Shown here: positions 48,649 to 57,658 of the stretch, piece by piece
Position numbering within the stretch: position 1 is the first letter of the stretch
Layout: every line of letters begins with the position of its first letter
Assembly: GCF_963666525.1 (NCBI RefSeq)
Contig: NZ_OY762905.1
Span: 558,001 to 622,000, forward strand
Source of the DNA: an uncultured Cohaesibacter sp.
GTDB taxonomy: Bacteria; Pseudomonadota; Alphaproteobacteria; Rhizobiales; Cohaesibacteraceae
DNA length: 64,000 nt
Direction of reading: 5' to 3'
Position numbers and translations under genes: made by a program
The notes under the pieces: model-generated
What the model saw: the letters and a program-made list of their open reading frames with translations, nothing else
Told to the model about the DNA's origin: nothing
Databases searched by the model: none

Positions 48649-50763
48649 TTACGCAGTTTTCTCAGACGAAATTTGTTGAATAAGTTCGTTTGCACTGCAT
48701 GGTTTGCTCCAAAAATATCCCTGCGCTGTTTCGCAATGGAGTTCAGAAAGCAAGTCAGCTGTTTGTTGTTTTTCGACCCCTTCTGCTACGAGGTTTAGTT
48801 CAAGCCCTTTTGCCATTGCGACGATGGCTTTTACTAGTACCAACTTCTTCTGATCAGTACACATGCCTTGGATAAATGACTGATCTATCTTCAAAACATC
48901 GATCGGGAAATTTTGAAGATAGCTCAGAGACGAATAGCCTGTCCCGAAATCATCAATCGCGATCGACACTCCCATTTGAGATATACGCTCGAGCACTCCG
49001 CGGATTGTTGGAGAGTCATCAAGCAGCACACCTTCTGTTATTTCAATCTCTATCCAATCCGGCTGGCAGCCCGTTTTCTTCAGCATCATTTTCAATTGAC
49101 GGTAAAAGTCTTCGAACTGTATTTGCCGGGCAGAAACATTCACCGCTATCTTAAACGGTGAAATCCTTTCTCTGTTGCATTCAATAGCCATCAGGCAGGC
49201 CTGCTCAAGAATGTAGCCGCCAATTGCCACGATCTGTCCTGAGTCTTCCGCGATAGGAATGAAGTCGGTGGGGGCAATCCAGCCCTTGGCGGGATGGCGC
49301 CATCTGCAGAGCACTTCTGCACCAACGATCCTACCGGATTTCAAGTCTGTCTTTCCCTGAAAGTATGCCATAAATTGTTTGTTCTTCAGACCTTCGGCAA
49401 TCATGGCTTCAAGCTCAAAGCGCTTTTCAGTTCGCTCCAACAAGCTTGGAGTGAAAAAGTGATATCCAGATCGGCCCTGAAGTTTTGCTTCATATAGGGC
49501 CAAATCTGCAAAGCGATAAAGTTGGTGAGCATCGAGTGTATCATCAGACGTCATTGCGATACCGATGCTCGCATCTAGATGCAGCTCATTGTCGCTGACA
49601 AGCATCCTTTGATTGATGTCTTTCCTTATCGCTTCTGCCATCTGGACGAGATCTGATTGGCTGCAGAAAGAAGGGAGGAGAATAGCGAACTCATCGCCGC
49701 TCAATCTGAAGACGGCTCCCGCTTCTCCTGTGGTTCTCACCAAGCGCACTGCAACCTCATTAAGTACCAGATCTCCTGTTGGATGGCCGAGGTTGTCATT
49801 GATGCTCTTGAAGCGGTCCAGGTCCAGCAGAAGCAAAGCGCATTGCAGTTTCGAGATCCTTGCGCTTTCAACGGCATCTTGCAACGCCATGTTAAAAGCT
49901 GGACGATTTGATAGCGAGGTCAAGCTATCGGTGAAGGCCATTTTCTGGAGGTTAGCCTGCAAGTTTCTTTCTTCCGTGACATCCCGCGCCAAGCCTAAAA
50001 TACCAGTCACCTGGTTTGCTGCATTTCGAATAGCAAGCTTGCGAACCTCATAGATCGCAGTTGACACACCATCAACAGCCGGTGCTTGCAATTCGAATTT
50101 GATGGGATGATCTGAAGCCAAAGCCAATCGATCAGTTTCCAGATGCGTGTCCAGAAACTCGCCATCTACAACATCGAAAGCTGTTTTTCCAACGGCACAT
50201 TCCCCTTTGACTTGAAGCAGCTGGTGGAATTTGTCATTGCAGAGTTTGTATCGACCGTTCAGATCCTTGATCCAGAATACATCCGGCATAATTTTCACAG
50301 CGGCGGCTAATTGCTCTTGTGCGTCAAGAAAATCGCTGTTGAGAAGAGCGTGATCAGGAATCGTGCGACCATGTGCAAATATGCAGACCAAGTTCCCGTC
50401 GTTTCCGATTTCTGGGACAAAATCGATGAAGCTAATTTCATTGGACAGATGATCGTGGCTCGGAAGCCATATGGACTTTGCGGCCTTTCTCGCAATGACC
50501 CAGAGCAGCGTTTCCTGAAATGCCTGCATATCCAAAGGGGTTTGCAGCTCGCTCGGCATGAGCCCGAAAATTTCATCGTCACTGATTTGCAAAAACTCTG
50601 AAAAATCAGGGCTGGCGGTAATAAAGCGACCGCCTGTATCTAGCACAGCAACTGTTTCTGAAGGCTTCAGATTATCCGCGAAGCAACCAGTGGCGTTATA
50701 CGATAGGGTTTTGGCAATCGAGTTTTTAGAAGTAGCGCTCTTCATATTACCGCAGTCCATCAC
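48649..50763 (-). CDS. PAS-PAS-GGDEF-EAL cyclic-di-GMP enzyme carried by the prophage
   Basis: The 704-residue protein has two PAS-like sensor domains (about residues 35-130 and 150-270). A GGDEF domain follows (TDSLTSLSNRPAF; active-site variant RLSGDEFAILLP near 353). The EAL domain starts with GAEVLCRWRHP and keeps the NVSARQ, EITEG, DDFGTGYSSL, KIDQSFI and AEGVE metal/catalytic motifs. Both synthesis and breakdown of cyclic di-GMP are possible, and the EAL part looks fully equipped. It has no membrane segment, so it should be cytoplasmic. It lies between the Mor-like gene and the endolysin, where Mu has no such gene, and is therefore cargo. ATG 50760 is an alternative start. Confidence 0.92.
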   Translation of the reverse strand: MMDCGNMKSATSKNSIAKTLSYNATGCFADNLKPSETVAVLDTGGRFITASPDFSEFLQISDDEIFGLMPSELQTPLDMQAFQETLLWVIARKAAKSIWLPSHDHLSNEISFIDFVPEIGNDGNLVCIFAHGRTIPDHALLNSDFLDAQEQLAAAVKIMPDVFWIKDLNGRYKLCNDKFHQLLQVKGECAVGKTAFDVVDGEFLDTHLETDRLALASDHPIKFELQAPAVDGVSTAIYEVRKLAIRNAANQVTGILGLARDVTEERNLQANLQKMAFTDSLTSLSNRPAFNMALQDAVESARISKLQCALLLLDLDRFKSINDNLGHPTGDLVLNEVAVRLVRTTGEAGAVFRLSGDEFAILLPSFCSQSDLVQMAEAIRKDINQRMLVSDNELHLDASIGIAMTSDDTLDAHQLYRFADLALYEAKLQGRSGYHFFTPSLLERTEKRFELEAMIAEGLKNKQFMAYFQGKTDLKSGRIVGAEVLCRWRHPAKGWIAPTDFIPIAEDSGQIVAIGGYILEQACLMAIECNRERISPFKIAVNVSARQIQFEDFYRQLKMMLKKTGCQPDWIEIEITEGVLLDDSPTIRGVLERISQMGVSIAIDDFGTGYSSLSYLQNFPIDVLKIDQSFIQGMCTDQKKLVLVKAIVAMAKGLELNLVAEGVEKQQTADLLSELHCETAQGYFWSKPCSANELIQQISSEKTA

Positions 50764-51536
50764 ATGACAATCAAGACAGTAAGTTCATTGAGAGCGGAAA
50801 TGATTTAATACTCGTTTATATTTGCAATGAGAGCTATTCCAATTTCTGCAACAATATAAATATTTATTTAATGTCGGTGCAATTTTGTGGAAATTTTGCA
50901 GAGATCTATCAAGAGGGAGGTTCGGTGGTTGGATATGGCATCGATGAAAGTGATATGAAAAAATTATGGAATGGTAATTTTTATATTAATTTATGATGAA
51001 TCAGAATAATAAAATTGGGCCAAAAGGCATTCATAGTATTGGGGACTCTAGAATGTCTTTTGACCCAGCCAAGAAATCTTCGATACTTGAAGTTTTCAGG
51101 TCATTTGTGAGAATGCCTGAGCTCGGGATAAATCAATTCAACTTTGCTTTGCCGCATAGGGTAAAGCTTGCTAATATTAGCAGCCTCCTCTCTAGAAGAA
51201 TAATTTCATATCGTTTCTGTAGAAACAATGAGATACATCAAAACGATCAATGCCATTGTTATACTTCAGTTTTAAATTTATTAATTTTCATTAGTTGTTG
51301 TGGATGACTTAGTTTACATTTTATTAATTTGTAGTTTTGGGCGAGTATAAATAAATTATGGATATTATACTCTATGTTTTCCGCTTTAAACTCAAAGGCC
51401 AGAAACAAGGAATGGTTCGCCAGATTCCGTGATGTTTGCCTGTTAGCGGGGGACGAAGTCTAACTAGAAGCGTTGGGCCACATTGCCGCTAGCAAAAAGG
51501 TTTGGACTTAAACTGCGAAACTTTGCCTAGCCCATC
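50764..51536. other. AT-rich region with only a weak small frame
   Basis: These 773 bp between the c-di-GMP enzyme and the Mor-like gene are clearly richer in A+T than the phage core. One plus-strand frame, 50993-51307 (104 codons, MMNQNNKIGPKG start), has a poor ribosome-binding site and no recognised family; I do not call it a gene. The region may hold promoters for the cargo gene and the late operon boundary. Confidence 0.45.
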
Positions 51537-51926
51537 TCACCTCAGAAAGTCCTCAATATCCATCTGGCGCTCATCAACGCGGCTTGGCAGGGCTTTGCCC
51601 GCCAGCAGCATACGGACATAGCGTTCTGATATGCGCAGTGCGAGGGCGATCTCGATTGAGCCCAATCCTTCTTTATGCAAGCGGAGAGCCTCGGTTTTGT
51701 TATCGACCTGGCGAAGTCGGGTTGGCACATAGAACTTATCGCCAGGGAATTGCTCAATCAGCAGATCGGCAGTTTCCCGATCAAGACGGGCAAGCGGATT
51801 GTCTTCCGTCCAATGCAAGGGAACCTTGATCTCAATCCCCGGCAGTGTGGCCATCAACTCATCGACAACATCGCGGCCTACAATATCGGCAATCATGGCC
51901 ATATCCTCGGTCAAAAGCTCAGCCAT
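51537..51926 (-). CDS. Mor-like middle/late transcription activator
   Basis: The 129-residue protein has an N-terminal part with DVVDELMATLPGIEIKVP, as in the Mor dimerisation region, and a C-terminal helix-turn-helix (NKTEALRLHKEGLGSIEIAL, ALRISERYVRMLL). Mu Mor and C activate middle and late promoters. This is the only such gene seen and the best candidate to bind the GGAACA(C/G)TTCC dyads. It is last of the early/middle minus-strand genes. Confidence 0.72.
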   Translation of the reverse strand: MAELLTEDMAMIADIVGRDVVDELMATLPGIEIKVPLHWTEDNPLARLDRETADLLIEQFPGDKFYVPTRLRQVDNKTEALRLHKEGLGSIEIALALRISERYVRMLLAGKALPSRVDERQMDIEDFLR

Positions 51927-52179
51927 GTCTCTCTCCCGTTCTGAGACGCTTCAGATGTGACATTCTGTTTTTAGTCAAGAGAACCGTAATCACCCGGCCA
52001 TTCTTGAACACATAGCGCTTGCCTTCTGCTGTCAGAGCATCGGCTTTTGCTTGCACCGCATATGAGGTTTCAGAAGCGATCAGCTCACGGATCGCTTCGA
52101 TGTCCATGTCGAGCACCCGTTCCATATAGCGAACCACAGCGTGATCAGTGACGAAGTCGGCAGACAATGGTTTGGTCAC
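51919..52179 (-). CDS. Small early phage protein of unknown function
   Basis: The 86-residue protein starts with GTG 52179, which overlaps the GemA stop (GTGA) and has GGAGGACC upstream. It contains DHAVVRYMERVLDMDIEAIR, then a lysine-rich beta part ending VFKNGRVITVLLTKNRMSHL. Such proteins recur in Mu-like phages of alphaproteobacteria. Its stop overlaps the Mor-like start. Confidence 0.65.
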   Translation of the reverse strand: MTKPLSADFVTDHAVVRYMERVLDMDIEAIRELIASETSYAVQAKADALTAEGKRYVFKNGRVITVLLTKNRMSHLKRLRTGERHG

Positions 52180-52589
52180 GAGGTCCTCCGTTCCATTTTC
52201 TTGAGGGCTTCGATCACCGGGCTGGCTTGTTCGAACGTCAGCCATTCGGGGTTATCAATGCCGGTCTCCTTCTTCACAAAGGCGCGCAAGGCCTCCTTGA
52301 AGGGAAGCTCCCAGTAGCCTTTCGCATCAAGACTCTTGGCAATGGCATACATCAACCGGATATAGGGCTTAGAAGATGATGGGCGGTGTTTGCCGCCTAT
52401 ACTTTTGGGTTTCCAGCCCAGACGCTTAAGCTCGCTCAGCACGACTGCCCGTTCGGTTTCATTCATTCGACCGGAGCTGTCTTTGCCGGTAACACGCAGA
52501 AGCAAGGCCCGGTAGGTGGTGTCATCCAAACCCAGTTCCTTCTTCGCAATATGGATTTTGGCAAGCGTTGGCGCACTAGGACGTCCCAT
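52176..52589 (-). CDS. GemA-like regulatory protein (Mu gp16 family)
   Basis: The 137-residue protein starts MGRPSAPTLAKIHIAKKELG after GGAGGCCAGT. The KKELGLDDTTYRALLLRVTG and ERAVVLSELKRLGWKPK pattern, with a C-terminal LMYAIAKSLDAKGYWELPF domain, fits gp16/GemA. In Mu, GemA alters host gene expression and DNA gyrase-linked functions. Confidence 0.82.
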   Translation of the reverse strand: MGRPSAPTLAKIHIAKKELGLDDTTYRALLLRVTGKDSSGRMNETERAVVLSELKRLGWKPKSIGGKHRPSSSKPYIRLMYAIAKSLDAKGYWELPFKEALRAFVKKETGIDNPEWLTFEQASPVIEALKKMERRTS

Positions 52590-52824
52590 ACTGGCCTCCA
52601 TCAACGGTGAGGCCCCAATCACCTTTGGAGGGTTGGCAAACCAGCCCTTTGTTGCAGAGACGATTGAGAGCGTTGCGGGTGAATTCCCCATCGAGACCAG
52701 CTCTTGCAGCCACATCCGCCGTCGAGGCCAGAAACTTCTGTTCGTCCGGTTCAATAAGATGCTGCAAACTATGCAGCACCTTCTTCTGAGCATCCGAAAT
52801 CTGCACCATGGCCATCCCCCTCAT
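52576..52824 (-). CDS. Small early protein, winged-helix-like
   Basis: The 82-residue protein (ATG 52824 overlapping the DUF3164 stop; ATG 52809 with GAGGGGG upstream would give 77) contains DAQKKVLHSLQHLIEPDEQK and FTRNALNRLCNKGLVCQPSK. This reads like a small DNA-binding helix set. It overlaps the GemA start by 14 bp. Confidence 0.62.
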   Translation of the reverse strand: MRGMAMVQISDAQKKVLHSLQHLIEPDEQKFLASTADVAARAGLDGEFTRNALNRLCNKGLVCQPSKGDWGLTVDGGQYGTS

Positions 52825-53444
52825 ACGCTGGCGATATCGAGAGAAACAGGGTTGCGCTCTTCACTTCCCTGCTGGCGCTTGTAGGCGCGGAAGTAGCTCT
52901 TCGAGCCAGTCACCCGGAGTGCATCGGAAATGGCTTCCATGGCCTTGAGCCACTTCTCATCCTCGATGTTGAGGCGACGCAGGCCAAGGACACGCCCGGT
53001 TGAGATCTTGCCCTGTTTGTCAACCTGAAAGGCATCATCGACCAGGGCGCGCAAATTGGCGTTGGCGTCCTTGCTCCATTCCTGAATGCACTCATCAATC
53101 AGGGCTTTTGCGGCTTCCAGCTCAGGCCCGAAGGAAATGCTCTCATTGACAGCCACCACCAACTGGAGAGAGCCGTCATAGCTGTTGAGCGTCACGTTGC
53201 CTTTCTTGCCGCCGCGCTTGGCTCCGTATTTCTCGGAAATCAATTCGCGGAAAGCTTCCACATCACCAAAGGCCTTTTGCTTGAACGCGGCCAACTGGGC
53301 ATTCAGCGTTTCAGCTGCAGTCATGAGATCGCGAACCAGAGCATCCTCCACGATATGCTCCGGCTTGATGGTCTCTATTGGAACCAAAGCACCCTTGGCG
53401 TTTTCCATATATCCGTCCGGGATCTGCTTTTCTTGCTCTGACAT
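52821..53444 (-). CDS. DUF3164 protein of Mu-like phages
   Basis: The 207-residue protein starts MSEQEKQIPDGYMENAKGAL. The segments LVPIETIKPEHIVEDALV, FRELISEKYGAKRGGKKGNV and ISTGRVLGLRRLNIEDEKWL are typical of DUF3164, common in the early region of Mu-like phages. The function is unknown. Start ATG 53444 has AAGGA upstream. Confidence 0.8.
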   Translation of the reverse strand: MSEQEKQIPDGYMENAKGALVPIETIKPEHIVEDALVRDLMTAAETLNAQLAAFKQKAFGDVEAFRELISEKYGAKRGGKKGNVTLNSYDGSLQLVVAVNESISFGPELEAAKALIDECIQEWSKDANANLRALVDDAFQVDKQGKISTGRVLGLRRLNIEDEKWLKAMEAISDALRVTGSKSYFRAYKRQQGSEERNPVSLDIASV

Positions 53445-53475
53445 GATAAAAATCCTTCTCAAATCAGGGTTGGAT

Positions 53476-53727
53476 TCACCCTTCGTTCTCTTTGTGGTTT
53501 CGTGCCTTTTCCGGCCATGTCGGGAAAAGGATGATTTTGGGGTCTTCAAGATGGTCGGTGGTCAGAGGAATGGTCTGGGCCAATAGGCCTGCTTCCAGCC
53601 GCATCGCCTTCTCCGACTGGGCTCGCAACAGATCGGCAAAGTGCTGGGCAGCCGAGGGCGTAAAGCCATCATTGTTATAGGCGGCCACAAACCATTCCTG
53701 CAGAGCGCGGAGATTTTCACTCAACAT
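53476..53727 (-). CDS. Small early protein of unknown function
   Basis: The 83-residue protein starts MLSENLRALQEWFVAAYNND at ATG 53727 after AGGAGAGCACC, overlapping the end of the Cys-rich HTH gene. It is mostly helical, with no recognised family. Confidence 0.6.
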   Translation of the reverse strand: MLSENLRALQEWFVAAYNNDGFTPSAAQHFADLLRAQSEKAMRLEAGLLAQTIPLTTDHLEDPKIILFPTWPEKARNHKENEG

Positions 53728-54065
53728 GCGGTGCTCTCCTCCCGGCACGGATTGAGAGGACAGGTCTTGCATGCAATCCAGCGCTTAAGAAGAGCTGGAT
53801 CACTGGTGGGAATGCTGGCCGTGCGGCAGTCCTCACAGTCGCCTTGCTTGATGTCGGAGCCCAAATGCGGGCAGAACACCCGGTCACTGTAAGCGGCTAT
53901 GATCTTGGCTTCCAGCCGATCAACCCGACCTCCTGCCTGTTCGTATTTGTCCGCCAGATAAAGGCTGATCTGGGTGCGGCTGACATCCAGCTCATCTGCA
54001 ACGGCTTTCTTGGAGCCCAACCGATCCAGTTGTTCTATGAGGAGGTCTTTTGCCGTTACTGACAT
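53721..54065 (-). CDS. HTH protein with C-terminal cysteine cluster
   Basis: The 114-residue protein has an N-terminal helix-turn-helix (LGSKKAVADELDVSRTQISL, YLADKYEQ) and a C-terminal cluster with seven cysteines (CPHLG, CEDC, CKTCPLNPC and the last residue), which could bind Zn or Fe-S. It is probably an early regulator. ATG 54065 has GGGGAG upstream and overlaps the previous gene. Confidence 0.65.
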   Translation of the reverse strand: MSVTAKDLLIEQLDRLGSKKAVADELDVSRTQISLYLADKYEQAGGRVDRLEAKIIAAYSDRVFCPHLGSDIKQGDCEDCRTASIPTSDPALLKRWIACKTCPLNPCREESTAC

Positions 54066-54649
54066 GGTATGATCTCCCCTCGTTCACCAAGATTATGGTC
54101 AAACAGACATCCCTTGTTGGCGCGATAAATCGGGGCAATCGGTCCTGTATCTTTCATCAGGCGAAAGCGTTTGAAGCCGTTGGACGTGAGCTTCGTTCCC
54201 CTCACTCTAACGGGCAAAACAGTCAGATAGCGGGCCTTCACCAACGCGCAGAAATAGCGTTGCAGGTTATTGTCTGCATTTTTCTCGGAGCCTGTAGACG
54301 CGGCCATTACGATGTCACCAATCGTAAAGGCTCCCGACATGCGCATAGCGTTCCATGCCCGTTGACGAAGGGTTTCGCGTGGTTTGCGGCTCAGTCCGCG
54401 ATCCGCCCGGATCGGGCCGGAGGTGATCTTCTGACCAGAGGCAATAATTTGTTTGCCGTCGTCGGTCAGTTGATAGCAACCGAGTTCCACGCGTTCGAGC
54501 AAACCACGCATGACCAGACGACCTGCGCATTTGACAATCTCGCGCCGTTTGAAGTCAGGCAGGGCATAGTCCAGATGATCAATGGTGTGGCATTGGCCAT
54601 CAGACAGACGGTGTAGAACCGCGTTGGATAGATCGCCGACGGCCATCAC
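54056..54649 (-). CDS. Early protein with winged-helix-like repeats, unknown function
   Basis: The 197-residue protein has two possible winged-helix units: residues 5-65 (HLDYALPDFKRREIVKCAGR, LVMRGLLERVELGCYQLTDD) and residues 90-165 (RQRAWNAMRMSGAFTIGDIV ... NNLQRYFCALVKARYLTVLP). It follows the MuB-type ATPase by a 4-bp overlap. DNA binding is plausible, but no family is named. Confidence 0.65.
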   Translation of the reverse strand: MMAVGDLSNAVLHRLSDGQCHTIDHLDYALPDFKRREIVKCAGRLVMRGLLERVELGCYQLTDDGKQIIASGQKITSGPIRADRGLSRKPRETLRQRAWNAMRMSGAFTIGDIVMAASTGSEKNADNNLQRYFCALVKARYLTVLPVRVRGTKLTSNGFKRFRLMKDTGPIAPIYRANKGCLFDHNLGERGEIIPCQ

Positions 54650-55413
54650 ATCACCTCCGGAACCGCAATGGGAAGATTGCGCTGGCGGTCGATGAGCAGG
54701 GTCTCGCCCACCATATCGGCCATGGTGAGGCCACCTTCATCCGGCTCATTGCGAAGGCCGAACCGCTCAATGTTGGCGATGGCTTCAAGGATTTCCCGGT
54801 TGTAGCCGCCTGAGGCCTTGAGGATGAATTTGGTCAAATCAGGGGCAACCGGCACTTCACAGCGCCCGGAGATCAGTGCATTGACATCATCCTCAGAGCA
54901 ATTCTCGAACCGTACCTTCTGCGAAACACGAGAAGCAACCTGCGGGAAGCGCTTGAGATTGTCATTCACCTTACCCATGCCAACCAGAATGGTCGGCAGC
55001 TCGATCATGTCAGAGATATCGCGAATGGTCTCCAGAATGGGGGACTTACTGGAAACGTGGTCGGCTTCATCAATGACAAGACCAAAGGTTCTATTGGCCA
55101 TCTGGGCTGAGGCCTGACGGCTCGCCAGTTCCTCCAACGCCGTTTTGTATTTCTTCTGGAATGCATGAGGCGGCGTTACCCGCAGGTTTTCCAACAGCTC
55201 GGTCATAAACCAGTTGGGTGTCCATTCCTTCTTTGCCCGGAGATAAACACTTCCGGTCTGGGCAACCCAGTGTTTGAGGGTTGTCGTCTTGCCCAGCCCC
55301 GGTGCGCCATCCACGACAACAAGGCAGGCCTCATCAGCGCCACGCTGGCTAAGCCGGTCCAAAGCTGTGAGAAAGCGCGAGACATTGCTGGTCTCGACAA
55401 AAACATTCCGCAT
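54646..55413 (-). CDS. MuB-type transposition ATPase
   Basis: The 255-residue AAA+ protein has Walker A GAPGLGKTTT (residues 36-45) and Walker B GLVIDEADH (111-119), plus the arginine-finger region near RFPQVASRVSQKVRF. MuB-type ATPases bind target DNA and activate the transposase. It follows the transposase gene by 28 bp; AAGGAG precedes the ATG. Confidence 0.92.
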   Translation of the reverse strand: MRNVFVETSNVSRFLTALDRLSQRGADEACLVVVDGAPGLGKTTTLKHWVAQTGSVYLRAKKEWTPNWFMTELLENLRVTPPHAFQKKYKTALEELASRQASAQMANRTFGLVIDEADHVSSKSPILETIRDISDMIELPTILVGMGKVNDNLKRFPQVASRVSQKVRFENCSEDDVNALISGRCEVPVAPDLTKFILKASGGYNREILEAIANIERFGLRNEPDEGGLTMADMVGETLLIDRQRNLPIAVPEVM

Positions 55414-55441
55414 CTGGTATTCTCCTTTTCAAGTTTTGCTG

Positions 55442-57658
55442 TCAGGCGGCGGCGCGGAGGACGTTTCGAAGGGCTTCCACGTCGACACCATTGAGGCGGA
55501 ACAGTTCCAAAGAGGTGCTGCGCTGGAGACATCCGGTCAGCACCTTTTTTCGTGAAGGGGTTAATTCTTCTGGATGTTCGATCACCCAAGCGGCGAGTTC
55601 CTCATCGGTTGAGAAAACGCGCTTGCGTGGTTTCGAGGGTGCGATCTCAAGAACAGGCGCAGGCTCAACCAATTCAAGGGATGCATCGACTTCACTCGAT
55701 GTGGAGGGAAAGCCTTCCAGTATATTGAGATTTTCAGCCGGGTTATGCTCAAGCACCAGGTCCGACCGCAATTGGTCATCAACCTTGTCCATCTTGTCGG
55801 TAAGGCGGCGCTTCTGGGCACGAGCCCGTTTTTCGATAGCGGCCTGCTCGTAGGAAACCGAGACATAGCGCTCTTCATTGCCCGCAAACTCGGCGACACA
55901 GATCAGGCGACCCGGCAGAAGTTCGCCATCCACCTCATCAATTTTGCGCACCCAGAGTTTGCTGGCATCTTTGACGTCATAGGCAACAATGACCTTATCG
56001 CCGTGATACTGCTCCAACGCCTGATGGAAATACTGGTTGGTGTTCCAGTTAATGAGGCACCGGTTGACCGTGCGGATTTCATGCGGTCTGAACAGGTCAT
56101 CCACTTCAAACGGTTGCACGGAAACCGGCTCAAAGCCTTTGGCCATCTGGGCCGCCCAGAATTCATTTGGCGACATATGCCGCTTTCTGCCGGTGATTGG
56201 ATCCGCAGTTTTCGGAAGCTCTGAGTGTGGCTTGTTATTATAAACCTCGACCGCCTTTTCGCAGTCGGCCAGAAACTCGTCCCATTCAATGAGAATACGG
56301 CTTTTGCCCAGCGTCTTGATTTCGCGTCTGGTAACATCAAAGGCCTTCTTGCGAGCCTCTTTGTCCATATCGCGACCGACATAGGTGACATAGCTGCGCG
56401 CCAGAGGGTTCCAGACACTCCCATGGAACCGCTCGATGATGCCGCGTGCTTGCGAATTATAGGCGATTGAATGCATCTTGGAGATGCCAAGACGGCCCAT
56501 CATGCCCGTGGCGTCAGCATCAAATGTCTTGTTTTTATAGCCAGGTCCGTTATCGACATAGAAAATTGCCGGGATGCCATGCTCTACGCTAGCCCTGCGC
56601 AAGGCATCGGCAACAGCGATCACATTCTCTTTCAGGCTGATGGAGAAGCCGACACACTTTCGGGTGAAGACATCCACTACTGAGGTGATTTCTGGACGGA
56701 AAGGCTGGCCGGTCAGCAAATGCGCGACCTCGGCATCAAAGGTTTTGCCATCGGCAGTGTAGATCGATGTCGGCATCAATCCTTCCGTCGACCGGCTGAC
56801 ATAGGCCATGCGCGCCTTGATGGTCAAAGCACCTTCACGGCCCCGGACGCGATCCACATTGCCCAGTTTGGAGAGCGCCGTGCGCACCTGCTTGTAAGTT
56901 GGTGCGAGATCCTTGTTCTCCAGAGTATTGACATAAGCGCCAAGAGCTTCCGCTATGGTTGGCTTTGAGGGACGAGCATAAAATTTGAGAAAATCACCGA
57001 ACCATTTGACCTCGTTAAGGGGCTTGGCCCTTTTCTTGATCTGAGGTGCAAGAGCGGTAACACCACCCTCATCGCGAGCCGAAAACCATCCATAGATGGA
57101 GCGCAAGGAAAGACTGTTCCGACGTTCAGCAGCAAGCCCGGCGGCTTCGCTAAGGGCCGCATAATCGGTTTTGTCTGGGCGATGCTGATCACTGGTCGGC
57201 AACCCGGATCTGTAGAGGGTGAGATCCTCAAGGAATTGCAGAATGGCTTTCCGGCGGGACAGGTCACTAACGATGGTGCGGCGCTCGATTTCAACAAGGA
57301 GAGCAGCTCGCGCTTCCATCATGATGCGTTGACGTGCGTTAGGAGCATTGCCATCCTTGACGACAATTGACCTTTTACTTTGCACGGGTTCCTGAGAGAG
57401 CTTGTCCAGGGCAACGCGTTTGTTCAGATCAGCCCGCGCAGCCTCTGGAAGCAGATCAATATGATATTCCCAGCCCCCACCTCGGCCAGACCGTTTACGA
57501 GCGAATGACGTAGTCTGCCAATTATGTCGCTCTGCAAATCGAATAATTGATTTTCTGTCACTTTGAGGCAAACCAACGAGCTTTAATTCGGCCAATTCTC
57601 TTGCACTATACCATTCGCGAGCGGAACCATTTTCACTAACGCAGATAGCTGATGTCAT
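55442..57658 (-). CDS. MuA-type transposase (DDE)
   Basis: The 738-residue protein has an N-terminal Mu-type DNA-binding domain (WYSARELAELKLVGLPQSDR, WQTTSFARKRSGRGGGWEYH), then helical end-binding domains. The DDE core has Asp near 303 (TADGKTFDAEV), Asp near 369 (FYVDNGPGYKNK) and Glu near 409 (GIIERFHG). The mu-C beta domain follows (GRKRHMSPNEFW). ATG 57658 is chosen because GGAGG stands 8 bp upstream and it overlaps the previous stop (ATGA). Confidence 0.95.
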   Translation of the reverse strand: MTSAICVSENGSAREWYSARELAELKLVGLPQSDRKSIIRFAERHNWQTTSFARKRSGRGGGWEYHIDLLPEAARADLNKRVALDKLSQEPVQSKRSIVVKDGNAPNARQRIMMEARAALLVEIERRTIVSDLSRRKAILQFLEDLTLYRSGLPTSDQHRPDKTDYAALSEAAGLAAERRNSLSLRSIYGWFSARDEGGVTALAPQIKKRAKPLNEVKWFGDFLKFYARPSKPTIAEALGAYVNTLENKDLAPTYKQVRTALSKLGNVDRVRGREGALTIKARMAYVSRSTEGLMPTSIYTADGKTFDAEVAHLLTGQPFRPEITSVVDVFTRKCVGFSISLKENVIAVADALRRASVEHGIPAIFYVDNGPGYKNKTFDADATGMMGRLGISKMHSIAYNSQARGIIERFHGSVWNPLARSYVTYVGRDMDKEARKKAFDVTRREIKTLGKSRILIEWDEFLADCEKAVEVYNNKPHSELPKTADPITGRKRHMSPNEFWAAQMAKGFEPVSVQPFEVDDLFRPHEIRTVNRCLINWNTNQYFHQALEQYHGDKVIVAYDVKDASKLWVRKIDEVDGELLPGRLICVAEFAGNEERYVSVSYEQAAIEKRARAQKRRLTDKMDKVDDQLRSDLVLEHNPAENLNILEGFPSTSSEVDASLELVEPAPVLEIAPSKPRKRVFSTDEELAAWVIEHPEELTPSRKKVLTGCLQRSTSLELFRLNGVDVEALRNVLRAAA

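Noticed and set aside
50993-51307. Plus-strand 104-codon frame as a gene
   Set aside because: Poor ribosome-binding site, no recognised family, and strongly AT-rich surroundings where such frames arise easily.
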